DNA of 64,000 bases, from assembly GCF_010435915.1 (NCBI RefSeq), contig NZ_JAAFZH010000003.1, positions 310,001 through 374,000 on the forward strand. The letters run 5' to 3'. The position numbers were made by a program, and so were the translations under genes. This document shows, in pieces, positions 35,316-43,698 of this stretch; the stretch's first letter is position 1; the number at the start of each line of letters is the position of its first letter. The DNA comes from Spirosoma terrae (lineage in GTDB: Bacteria; Bacteroidota; Bacteroidia; Cytophagales; Spirosomataceae). Below the pieces are notes generated by a model that did not search any database, was not told the origin of the DNA, and was given only the letters and a program-made list of their open reading frames with translations.

Positions 35316-35353
35316 AGCCGGTTAACGATGCAACGATCTTAACCGGCTTTTTT
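35316..35353 (+). terminator. Rho-independent terminator abutting the next start codon
   Basis: AGCCGGTTAA and TTAACCGGCT enclose 13 bases and end in TTTTTT. The T-run touches the ATG at 35354 of the PEBP gene. Confidence 0.85.
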
Positions 35354-35947
35354 ATGCGCTTATCAACTCGAATACTTCTAGGATTGATCGTACTCTTTGG
35401 GGTATTCATGATAATTATGCATTACCGGGCAAGAAGCCAGCGGGAAAACGAGTATGCTGACCTCAAAAAAATCCGTAAAAATATTATTTTATCCAGCGGT
35501 TCGTTTCCTCCCAATGGCGATATGCCCATCAATTGTACATGCCGGGGAGCAGAGGTTTCGCCAGCGCTCGCCTGGGAAGATAGCCTGCCTGATGTTGAGA
35601 GTTACGTAATTCTGGCAACCGACTATGATGTGCTGATGCCTACGCTCCAGATCTTCAACTTATCCCACTGGGTGCTCTATAATCTGCCCGGCTCAGTGCG
35701 GAGTTTGCCTGAAGGTGTTACGTCTGAACAGATGCAATTACTGGGCGGAAAAATCGGTAAAAATTCGACGGGAAATCTAAAATACATCGGTCCGTGTCCT
35801 TCAGCAGGTCGTCATGCCTACGTATTTCGGGTCTATGCGCTCGACGAGCCACTGGCGTTTACCGATGCGCCTACCAAACAGCAGGTACTGGAAGTCATGA
35901 AGGGCCATATTCTTGGCTATGGCGAGCTGAAAGGTTATTTTGAGTAG
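35354..35947 (+). CDS. PEBP family (YbhB/YbcL) protein with membrane anchor
   Basis: A 197-residue member of the phosphatidylethanolamine-binding protein/Raf-kinase-inhibitor-like family. The first helix (ILLGLIVLFGVFMIIM) should anchor it in the inner membrane with the domain in the periplasm. The ligand-pocket motifs are present: NCTCRGAEVSPALAWED (CR1 equivalent), LSHWVLYNLPGSV (HWV motif) and YIGPCPSAGRHAYVFRVYAL (GPxPPxG..H equivalent). Function in bacteria is uncertain; some bind phospholipid or act in stress responses. Its start codon directly follows a terminator T-run, so its mRNA leader would have to begin inside that hairpin or be read through it. Confidence 0.85.
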   Translation: MRLSTRILLGLIVLFGVFMIIMHYRARSQRENEYADLKKIRKNIILSSGSFPPNGDMPINCTCRGAEVSPALAWEDSLPDVESYVILATDYDVLMPTLQIFNLSHWVLYNLPGSVRSLPEGVTSEQMQLLGGKIGKNSTGNLKYIGPCPSAGRHAYVFRVYALDEPLAFTDAPTKQQVLEVMKGHILGYGELKGYFE

Positions 35948-36302
35948 GAGTGAGCTACTTCATTGTCAGCGCTAAGTAATTCTCTTTCAAGATATAACAC
36001 TTTGCTTTTTCAACAGCTGCATGCGGTTCGACAGCAGCAGTGCTCTTCGTAAATCAGCCATTTTGCTTATTTTTTCTGCTATACTATTTGGAAAAGACAG
36101 AAGAAGAAGTGTTTCTTTGTGAACTCTATTAATTCAATAGATTATAACTACTAATAGTCTATCTAATACCGGGAGTATTAGGAGAATTAACAGAGAGCAT
36201 AGGGTGATATGCTACGTAACGGTTTACCTTCTTGGATTTTTCTGAGAATGAGTGAATTAACTTGTAGCATGTACACACGCATACTACCAAACACAATCTG
36301 TA
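35948..36302. other. Intergenic region before a TonB receptor gene
   Basis: About 350 bases without a gene. It contains the small palindrome CTAATACcgggaGTATTAG (36153-36171), which could be an operator, and TACGTA within ATGCTACGTAACG. No terminator or promoter match is clear. Confidence 0.45.
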
Positions 36303-38870
36303 ATGAAGCATTTTTTAAAATCTATTTTGTCTATAGGAATAATTATAATTCCTTTTTCCCTATCCGCACAGAACGCTCCTGTCATTAATGCAACCGTTTC
36401 TGGAAAAGTTATCGATGCCCGCACCAAAGAACAATTAATTGGCGCTACTGTCACTATCAAAGGCACCACCAACGGGAGTACAACTGATCAGAGCGGGGAG
36501 TTTAAATTACTTACAGGGCAAAAACTTCCTTTCGCTGTTGTTGTCTCTTTCGTTGGTTACCAGACCAAAGAAGTAATCATAAACGATAACAACGCCGAGA
36601 TCCAGCTTGAAGAAGGCGCGAACCAATTAGCCGACGTAGTCATTACGTCCCGGCGTCGGCAGGAGTCGGCGCAGGATGTTCCCATTCCGATTTCTATAGT
36701 TAGTGGAACCCGTGCCGAAGATGCCGGTGCGTTCAACGTGAACCGCTTAAAAGAATTAGTGCCTACCGTTCAGCTCTACGCGTCCAATGCACGTAACACC
36801 ACACTCAATATTCGTGGCTTAGGTTCTACGTATGGATTAACCAACGACGGTATCGATCCGGGCGTTGGCTTTTATGTCGACGGGGTTTATTACGCCCGTC
36901 CGGCTGCTACGGCCCTCGATTTTATCGACATCGAACAGGTTGAGGTACTACGTGGACCACAGGGAACCTTATTTGGGAAGAATACAACAGCCGGTGCGTT
37001 CAACATCACAACCCGCGCAGCTGGTTTTGTGCCAAGCGGTACGTTCGAATTGAGCTATGGTAATTATGGATTCATTCAGGCCAAAGGGTCGCTGACCGGG
37101 CCATTGAGCAAGAAGCTGGCAGCGCGGGTATCGTTTACGGGTACGCAACGTAACGGTACGTTCTATAACGTTCACACTCAGCTGCCTATCAATGATATTA
37201 ACAACATTGGTGTGCGGGGACAACTTCTCTACACGCCATCCGATAATGTAAAGATTACGTTGATTGCCGATGTGTCGGATCAGAAACCGAACGGGTATGG
37301 CTGGCCGGTTGCGGGCGTTGTGCCGACCAAACGGGCTGCGTATCGTCAGTTCAACGCCATCATTGCCGACCTGAATTATACGATTCCGTACAAGAGTGCT
37401 TTTGAACGTATTGTTGATTTGGATACACCATCAAAAGCCGACAACCAGCTTGGGGGCGTATCGCTCAACGCAGACATCAAACTGGGTGGTGGTACGTTAA
37501 CGTCTACTACGGCATGGCGTTACTGGCAATGGACTCCGCTGAATGACCGCGATTATCTGGGCATTCCGGTCTTTACGATTTCGGCGGGTAACTCGGTGCA
37601 CGATCAATGGTCGCAGGAAATCCGGTACTCCGGTAGGGTTTCGTCTCGGTTGAGTGGCGTTGTTGGTTTGTTTGGGCTTTGGCAGGATTTGAAATCGGAC
37701 CCTGTGCAGACCGAAGAAGCGGGGTCTGCTCAGTGGCGTTTTGCCCAAAGTTCAACCAGTGCTCTGTGGAAAACGCCCGGTCTGTTCGATAACTTCGGTA
37801 TTCGTACAACCAATCGCATCCGTAGCACCGGTTTAGCCGTTTTTGCACAGGCCGATTGGTCAATAACCGACCGAATCCACATTCTGCCTGGTATCCGGTA
37901 CAACTACGATAAGAAAATTGCTAATTACAAGCGTGAAACCTACGGTGGTCTGCAAACGACCGATCCGGCTCTGATTGCGCTGAAAAACGGAGTGTACTCT
38001 AATCAGGCGTTCGATACCGACGTATCGGAAGGTAATTTTTCGGGACAGCTGACGCTTCAGTACAGAGCGAATAATGCCATCAATGCCTTTGGAACCTATT
38101 CGTTGAGCTACAAGCCGGTTGGCGTCAATATCGGTGGATTACCAACCGCGAACGGGCAGGTGCTGTTGGATCTGGCCCGTGTAAAACCTGAGTTTGTTAC
38201 TCATGTTGAATTTGGTATCAAAACGAAACCATCCCCCCGGTCTGTCCTGAACGTAGTGTTCCACAATACCGAAATCAAGGATTACCAGACACAGGTGCAG
38301 ACGCCAGAGCCAGGAGTGAACAGAGGCTATCTAGCTAATGCCGAGAAAGTTCGGGTTGTTGGGGTAGAGGTTGATGGTAATATCCGCGTAGCTAACTTTT
38401 TAACGCTGAATGGAGCGTTTGCCTATACTGATGGAAAATACGTTACGTTCAAAAATGCGCCTGTGCCACTCGAAGAAACCGGCGGTGAGCAAGCCTTCAA
38501 AGATATTTCAGGTGGGGCTTTACCCGGTATTTCGAAATGGTCTGGTTCAGTAGGTGGTGAGCTAACGGCAAGAGGTAAACTGATCAGTTTAAAAGGAAAT
38601 TACTTTTTTGGTTTGGATGGCTTCTATCGGTCGTCGTTCTCCTCAAGTCCATCACCTTCTCAATACCTGAATATCGATGGCTATACATTGGTGAATGGTC
38701 GCGTTGGCTTTAGAGCGTCAAACGGAATTTCGATCTTTTTGTGGGGTAGAAACCTGCTCAACACCAATTACTACGAGCAACTGCTAGCGGCTCCGGGAAG
38801 CGCCGGACACTACGCTGGTATTGTTGGCGATCCGCGTACCTATGGCGTTACGTTGCGGTATACATTCTAA
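36303..38870 (+). CDS. TonB-dependent receptor
   Basis: An 855-residue outer-membrane receptor. Signal peptide LKSILSIGIIIIPFSLSAQ; a carboxypeptidase-D-like domain (ATVSGKVIDARTKEQLIGATVTIKGTTNGSTTDQSGEF class, residues about 30-110); then a plug with QDVPIPISIVSG, LNIRGLGSTYGLT and EVLRGPQGTLFGKNTTAGAFNI. The last motif is typical of siderophore and xenosiderophore receptors rather than SusC. The barrel ends in RYTF. It is followed after 185 bases by a two-component system and a metal efflux operon, so metal-chelate uptake is a plausible but unproven role. A hairpin closes the gene. Confidence 0.92.
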   Translation: MKHFLKSILSIGIIIIPFSLSAQNAPVINATVSGKVIDARTKEQLIGATVTIKGTTNGSTTDQSGEFKLLTGQKLPFAVVVSFVGYQTKEVIINDNNAEIQLEEGANQLADVVITSRRRQESAQDVPIPISIVSGTRAEDAGAFNVNRLKELVPTVQLYASNARNTTLNIRGLGSTYGLTNDGIDPGVGFYVDGVYYARPAATALDFIDIEQVEVLRGPQGTLFGKNTTAGAFNITTRAAGFVPSGTFELSYGNYGFIQAKGSLTGPLSKKLAARVSFTGTQRNGTFYNVHTQLPINDINNIGVRGQLLYTPSDNVKITLIADVSDQKPNGYGWPVAGVVPTKRAAYRQFNAIIADLNYTIPYKSAFERIVDLDTPSKADNQLGGVSLNADIKLGGGTLTSTTAWRYWQWTPLNDRDYLGIPVFTISAGNSVHDQWSQEIRYSGRVSSRLSGVVGLFGLWQDLKSDPVQTEEAGSAQWRFAQSSTSALWKTPGLFDNFGIRTTNRIRSTGLAVFAQADWSITDRIHILPGIRYNYDKKIANYKRETYGGLQTTDPALIALKNGVYSNQAFDTDVSEGNFSGQLTLQYRANNAINAFGTYSLSYKPVGVNIGGLPTANGQVLLDLARVKPEFVTHVEFGIKTKPSPRSVLNVVFHNTEIKDYQTQVQTPEPGVNRGYLANAEKVRVVGVEVDGNIRVANFLTLNGAFAYTDGKYVTFKNAPVPLEETGGEQAFKDISGGALPGISKWSGSVGGELTARGKLISLKGNYFFGLDGFYRSSFSSSPSPSQYLNIDGYTLVNGRVGFRASNGISIFLWGRNLLNTNYYEQLLAAPGSAGHYAGIVGDPRTYGVTLRYTF

Positions 38871-38922
38871 CGGTTCGCGAACCGATCGTTAACTCAACAT
38901 AGCTTACTGATCGGAATAGGGG

Positions 38923-38973
38923 GTGGGCTTCTCAGTAACGTACCAGTCAACGGTAGGTTACTGAGAAGCCCAC
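38923..38973 (+). terminator. Hairpin terminator of the TonB receptor gene
   Basis: GTGGGCTTCTCAGTAAC pairs with GTTACTGAGAAGCCCAC across a 17-base loop. A short T-run is not obvious after it. Confidence 0.7.
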
Positions 38974-39055
38974 TCTGTTGTTACGTCGGTAATGAATCGT
39001 AGACATCTCCACAATGGTAGCTCGAATCATCGATTAGTTTATTCTATTTTTGTAT

Positions 39056-39754
39056 ATGATTTCGATTTTGGTCACGGAAGATGATAGCCGGGTTGCCGCC
39101 TTTATCAAAAAAGGTCTGGAGGAAAATATGAATCAGGTTACAGTGGTTCCGACGGGGAAAGCCGCCGTTGATGAGGCCACGATCAATGACTATGATCTGA
39201 TCATTCTGGATATTATGCTGCCGGACATCGACGGTTTCGAGGTTTGCTCCATTTTGCGCAGGCGCCAGAATACCACCCATATCATTATGCTCAGTGCGCT
39301 CGATACGCCCGAGGAAAAAGTAAAAGGGTTACAATGTGGGGCTGATGATTATTTGTCGAAGCCGTTTGTTTTTGAAGAATTAGTCGCCCGTATCAACGCG
39401 CTGCGCCGACGGGTCGAATACAGCAATGGAATTGTCGATTACTATCGATATGCCGGGGTCGAGATAAATATTGAGCAGCAGAGTGTTACCCGCGACGGGA
39501 AGGAGCTGATACTGACTCCCAGAGAGTTTAATTTGTTGGTCTTTCTGATGCGGAACCGGGAAAAGGTTTTGTCCCGCATTACGATCGCCCAATCGGTTTG
39601 GGATATTCATTTTGATACGACATCGAATTATGTCGATGTTTATATCAATTACCTGCGGAATAAACTGGACAAAGGTTTTTCCCAACCCCTGATTCATACC
39701 ATCAAAGGCCGAGGCTATATGTTAAAACAAAAAGCCAATGAGTCTGAGACGTAA
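39056..39754 (+). CDS. OmpR/PhoB family response regulator (CusR/CzcR-like by context)
   Basis: A 232-residue regulator with receiver residues Glu8-Asp9-Asp10, Asp52 (LIILDIMLPDIDG) and Lys102 (LSKPF), and an OmpR-type winged helix with LTPREFNLLVFLMRNREKVLSRITIAQSVWDIHFDTTSNYVDVYINYLRNKLDK. It overlaps the kinase gene start by 17 bases, so the pair is translationally coupled. Downstream lies the RND efflux operon, whose promoter contains two tandem AATCTGG repeats 11 bases apart, the spacing OmpR-type dimers prefer. By analogy with CusRS or CzcRS it may control metal efflux. The ATG at 39056 is used; an upstream TTG at 39050 is unlikely. Confidence 0.92.
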   Translation: MISILVTEDDSRVAAFIKKGLEENMNQVTVVPTGKAAVDEATINDYDLIILDIMLPDIDGFEVCSILRRRQNTTHIIMLSALDTPEEKVKGLQCGADDYLSKPFVFEELVARINALRRRVEYSNGIVDYYRYAGVEINIEQQSVTRDGKELILTPREFNLLVFLMRNREKVLSRITIAQSVWDIHFDTTSNYVDVYINYLRNKLDKGFSQPLIHTIKGRGYMLKQKANESET

Positions 39755-41105
39755 ATTATCCAATCAGTCGGCGTTGATTTTCGGCGGTATCCTGGGTTTT
39801 GTCTTACTGGGGACTTATTTTTTGTTTAAACAGCTCTCGACGGATCTTTACTACAAAAAGCTGCTGGACCGGGCCTATACAGCCGCGTATTTTTATCTGG
39901 AAAAAGATGAACTGAATAATTCCCGCTATCAACGTATCGAGGAAAAGTACCGGCGTATAGCCGATGAATCAATACAGCTCTATAATGCCCGGACGTATCA
40001 ACTAGTCGTCAATGATAGTTTGCCTTACCAGGTTCCGCGGCATTTTCTGGAGGAAATAAACCGGGATCGCCATCTTGAATTTACCTATCAGGATCGACTA
40101 TTGGTGGGGATGTTCTATGCGGATAACGAAGGTGATTTTCTTATTGTTTCCTCCGGGAAAAATACGGTAGGACAGTCGCAGCTCACCTTGCTGGAAGGAT
40201 CTTTGTTCGTATTCTTCGTTGTCGGGCTGGCCATAAATTACCTGCTGACCGGTTGGCTGGCGCGGCATACCTTTACGCCTTTTTCCCGAGTGATCAGTCA
40301 GGTCCATTCGATTACCGCCGATAGTTTGCATACCCGTCTGGAAGTTCCATCCGGCAAACCCGACGAACTGAGTGAAGTTATCTCCACTTTTAATGTGTTT
40401 CTGGCCAGGCTGGAAGAAAGCATTCAAATACAGCGTAGCTTCCTTAAAAATGCGTCCCACGAGCTGAAAACTCCGTTGGCTGTCATTATTGGCGATGTCG
40501 AAGTGGCTCTCAAAAAGCCCAGGAGTAATGAGGAATATGTGCAGCTACTTCAGGCGCTGGAAAAAGACGCCCTGCATCTGACATCCATCGTTGAGGGATT
40601 ATTACTGTTATCCGGGTTGTCGCTGCCGATCGACCAAAAAATGGAGCCTGTGCTTCTCGATGAGATCTTATGGACTGTGCTGGAAAAAACACAGATCCGA
40701 CAGCCGGAACGGACCGTCACCATCGATTTTGAGGATATGGAAGGATATCAGTCGCTGTTGACGGTTATCGGTAATAAGGATTTGTTGTTTACTGCGCTGT
40801 CTAATCTGCTCGACAATGCGCTGAAGTTTTCAACGCCTAAGCCCGTAGCCATCCTGGTTAAAGCAGTAGCGGGTCAGTTGACAATTGTGCTGAAGGACCA
40901 GGGGCCAGGCATTCCAGCCGCCGAAGAAAAATTAATTTTTGACTTGTTTTACCGGAGCAACCAGTCCCGGCACATTGCTGGTCAGGGTATTGGACTATAC
41001 CTAACCAAGCAAATTCTTGACCTGCACAGGATCGTACTTCAGATCGATTCGAGTAAGGAGGGCACTACGGTTCAGCTGACCTTTCCGCCCCAACCAGCTC
41101 TATGA
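39738..41105 (+). CDS. Sensor histidine kinase (CusS/CzcS-like by context)
   Basis: A 455-residue two-helix kinase. Membrane segments lie near residues 13-33 (LIFGGILGFVLLGTYFLF) and 148-172, with a periplasmic loop of about 115 residues between them. A HAMP-like region precedes HisKA with FLKNASHELKTPLAVI (phospho-His241), then HATPase motifs LSNLLDNALKF (N), LKDQGPGIPAAE (G1) and GQGIGLYLTKQIL (G2). The periplasmic loop has no clear His/Met-rich metal site, so the stimulus is unknown. It begins within the last codons of the response regulator. Confidence 0.92.
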   Translation: MSLRRKLSNQSALIFGGILGFVLLGTYFLFKQLSTDLYYKKLLDRAYTAAYFYLEKDELNNSRYQRIEEKYRRIADESIQLYNARTYQLVVNDSLPYQVPRHFLEEINRDRHLEFTYQDRLLVGMFYADNEGDFLIVSSGKNTVGQSQLTLLEGSLFVFFVVGLAINYLLTGWLARHTFTPFSRVISQVHSITADSLHTRLEVPSGKPDELSEVISTFNVFLARLEESIQIQRSFLKNASHELKTPLAVIIGDVEVALKKPRSNEEYVQLLQALEKDALHLTSIVEGLLLLSGLSLPIDQKMEPVLLDEILWTVLEKTQIRQPERTVTIDFEDMEGYQSLLTVIGNKDLLFTALSNLLDNALKFSTPKPVAILVKAVAGQLTIVLKDQGPGIPAAEEKLIFDLFYRSNQSRHIAGQGIGLYLTKQILDLHRIVLQIDSSKEGTTVQLTFPPQPAL

Positions 41106-41143
41106 AGGATTGCTCGATGATACGTCGGCTCTCATCGTTTTCT

Positions 41144-41186
41144 AATCTGGTTTAAATCTGGCTATAATCACACCCCCCTAGTTTTG
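41144..41186 (+). promoter_or_regulatory. Efflux operon promoter with tandem regulator repeats
   Basis: AATCTGG occurs at 41144-41150 and again at 41155-41161, a direct repeat of 11-base period, next to TAGTTTTG at 41179-41186 (a TAnnTTTG -7 element). A regulator dimer here would sit over the -33 region. The tolC-like ATG is at 41217. Confidence 0.55.
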
Positions 41187-41216
41187 CAGGCTGAAAACGT
41201 TTTGTTCGACGCCTTC

Positions 41217-42506
41217 ATGCAACGCTTAACAACTAGTCTTACTTTGTTGATTGGATTCCTCCTCAGTTCATGGGGATGGGCACAATCGGCGGTGGATACA
41301 CTTACTTACTCTCCGCAGCAGGTGGAGGGTATTTTTCTGCAAAATAACCTACCCCTCCTGGCAAACCGGTTACAGATTGATCAGGGGGATGCTCGGATTC
41401 TTCAGGCAAAAGTGTGGCCGAACCCCGTCCTGACATTGGATCAAGTGCAGCTGTACGTGAATGCAACGGCGGAAGAATCGCCACCGCTGTTCGGTAATTT
41501 TTGGCGGAACCGGCAATTTGCGGTGCAGCTTGATCAATTGATTTATACGGCGGGGAAGCGGAAAAAAAATATTGTGCTTCAAACGCAAACGAAAGAGTTA
41601 GCGGAACGTTCGTTTATCGAGTTCATGCAGGCGCTTAAGGTAGAGTTGCGCCAGAGCCTGGCCGATTTACTGTATCTCCAGCGTACTCGTCAGGAAGGAT
41701 TATTTCAGCTCACAGAAGTCAACCGGCTGCTGGCCGCTCAGCAATCTCAGTTTCGCCAGGGTAATATTTCCCGGACGGATCTATACCGCTTTACGGCCCT
41801 GCAATTGTCACTTCGAAAAAGCATTCAGGATATTCAGGAGCAGGTAACCCAGCAGCAACAGTCGCTGAAAACGCTGCTGGCCCTTCCGCCGACGAGTTAT
41901 CTGGTGTTGGCCGACAGTCTGGCTGATCCGTCGCTTGCCAGGCTGAAAGAGCTTCGGCTGGCCGATTTGCTGGCGTTGGCCCACACCCAGAATGCGAGTG
42001 TACAGGTGGCGACTCAGGAACGGCGGGTCAGCGAAGCCAGCCTAAGACTTGAGCGGGCAAACCGGGTACCGGATCTGACTGCCAGCCTGATGTATGACCG
42101 AAATGGGAATACGCAGCTCAATTTTCTGGGAACTGGTGTCTCCATGGCTCTGCCCGTATTCGATAAAAACAAAGGCAATATCAAAGTAGCCCAGCTGGAG
42201 GTACAGAAAGCCGCCATTCTGGAAAAAAATAAGTTAGCGGAGGTAGACAATGCCGTGGTGAAAACATGGACAGACCTCACCCAGGCTCTCCAGTTTCTGG
42301 AATCGATTGACGCTACCTACATCGATCAACTACAGAATCTCACCCAGGGAGTCAGTCGCAGTTTTGCCCAGCGGAATCTGAGCTTGCTGGAGTTTCTGGA
42401 TCTCTTTGACTCCTTTCGGGAAGGGCGGGCCAATTACTTCGATCTGTTACGTACCATCTCACTGAGACGCAATGAGTTGAATTACCTGACAGGATCAGAT
42501 TTTTAG
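41217..42506 (+). CDS. TolC-family outer membrane efflux protein (CusC/CzcC-like)
   Basis: A 429-residue TolC-family protein. The signal peptide is TTSLTLLIGFLLSSWGWAQ. Two long alpha-helical repeats follow, recognisable from LPLLANRLQIDQGDARILQAKVWPNPVLTLDQ, and in the second repeat NASVQVATQERRVSEASLRLERANRVPDLTASLMYDRNG. It forms the trimeric outer-membrane tunnel of a tripartite RND pump. The frame extends upstream to 41184, but the ATG at 41217 gives the signal peptide. The next gene begins 42 bases downstream; the three genes form one operon. Confidence 0.92.
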   Translation: MQRLTTSLTLLIGFLLSSWGWAQSAVDTLTYSPQQVEGIFLQNNLPLLANRLQIDQGDARILQAKVWPNPVLTLDQVQLYVNATAEESPPLFGNFWRNRQFAVQLDQLIYTAGKRKKNIVLQTQTKELAERSFIEFMQALKVELRQSLADLLYLQRTRQEGLFQLTEVNRLLAAQQSQFRQGNISRTDLYRFTALQLSLRKSIQDIQEQVTQQQQSLKTLLALPPTSYLVLADSLADPSLARLKELRLADLLALAHTQNASVQVATQERRVSEASLRLERANRVPDLTASLMYDRNGNTQLNFLGTGVSMALPVFDKNKGNIKVAQLEVQKAAILEKNKLAEVDNAVVKTWTDLTQALQFLESIDATYIDQLQNLTQGVSRSFAQRNLSLLEFLDLFDSFREGRANYFDLLRTISLRRNELNYLTGSDF

Positions 42507-42548
42507 ACGAGATTATGCATCCACGCAACCACTTGGTTTGACGCAATT

Positions 42549-43643
42549 ATGAAACAATACATCTGTTATTACCTATTCCTGTGTAGTTGGCTGGTCAGTT
42601 GCCAGCAAACGGCTGAAACGCCAGCCGAGACCACCACAAACCCCTGCGTGATTAGTCCTGAGCTTAAGAAACTGATTACGCTCACGCCCGTAACCAGCCG
42701 GTTCATCAATAACGAACTGCAATTGACCGGTAGTGTCAGCTACGACCAGGACCACATTTTCCGTTACCAGTCTCTGGCCAGCGGTATCGTACGGAAAGTA
42801 ACCTTCAATATAGGCGATTACGTACAAAAAGGACAGGTTTTGGTAGAAGTGATGACGCCGGAACTGAGTACACAAAAGTCGGAACTGCTCCAGGCAAAAG
42901 CCGAATTGCAACGGGCTCGTCGACAACAGGATGCTACGCGGGCCATGCATACAGATGGCGTAGCATCGGATAAAGATCTGCTGGAAGCCAGTAATCAGGT
43001 TGTTATTGCGCAGGCGGCCATTGATCGGCTCCAGGAAACCCTGCGGATTCAGGGCGGCAATATCGAGAATGGCCTGGTTACGGTGAGAGCTCCCTTTAGT
43101 GGCTATGTGGTGGAGAAAAATCTAACCGTGGGTTCACAGATCGACGCCGGGCAGGATGATTTGTTTGTGTTGTCTAACCTGAAAAAAATATGGGTATTAG
43201 CCAACGTATATTCTACACAGTTAGGCCAGGTTCAGGCGGGGCAGCGGGTTGATATTACGTCAACGGCTTATCCCGATGAAGTTTTTCGGGGGACGATCAA
43301 TCGAATCGCCAATGTTTTTGATGCCGAAGAACGGGTGGTGAAGGCCGTGATTGAGCTGGACAACAACGCCCTGAAATTGAAACCATCCATGATGGTGAAT
43401 GTGAGGGTCTATCAGCCAACCCGGCAGCAGGCGATTGCTATACCCCAACAGGCTGTCATTTTCGATAACAATGCCTATCATGTTTTGCTCCACAAGACTG
43501 ATTGTGCGGTTACCGATATGGTTCTTACGCCCTTAGGCAGTGATCAGGATTTTTACTACGTAAAGCCAGGGGAACTAGCCGAAAATGACCGTGTCATTAG
43601 TCAGAATCAACTGCTCATATATACCAAACTAAAGGAGCGTTAA
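42549..43643 (+). CDS. RND efflux periplasmic adaptor subunit (CusB/CzcB-like)
   Basis: A 364-residue membrane-fusion lipoprotein with lipobox LVSC (CSWLVSCQQT). Domains in order: beta-barrel start LTGSVSYDQDHIFRYQSLASGIVRKVTFNIGDYVQKGQVLVEVMTPEL (lipoyl half 1), a helical hairpin with many Gln and Ala, the second lipoyl half VRAPFSGYVVEKNLTVGSQIDAGQDDLFVLSNL, and a membrane-proximal domain. It links pump and TolC in the periplasm. In HME-type systems a metal-binding His/Cys site is common near the N-terminus, and here only Cys residues near the beginning (NPCVIS) are candidates. Confidence 0.92.
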   Translation: MKQYICYYLFLCSWLVSCQQTAETPAETTTNPCVISPELKKLITLTPVTSRFINNELQLTGSVSYDQDHIFRYQSLASGIVRKVTFNIGDYVQKGQVLVEVMTPELSTQKSELLQAKAELQRARRQQDATRAMHTDGVASDKDLLEASNQVVIAQAAIDRLQETLRIQGGNIENGLVTVRAPFSGYVVEKNLTVGSQIDAGQDDLFVLSNLKKIWVLANVYSTQLGQVQAGQRVDITSTAYPDEVFRGTINRIANVFDAEERVVKAVIELDNNALKLKPSMMVNVRVYQPTRQQAIAIPQQAVIFDNNAYHVLLHKTDCAVTDMVLTPLGSDQDFYYVKPGELAENDRVISQNQLLIYTKLKER

Positions 43644-43698
43644 GCACCTGCACAACCATTGCATTGGTCAATAGGATGTAGGATTTAGCCCATTACGC

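Noticed and set aside
39738..39754. A frameshift between the response regulator and kinase genes
   Set aside because: The 17-base overlap is a normal coupled start, and both proteins have complete domains.
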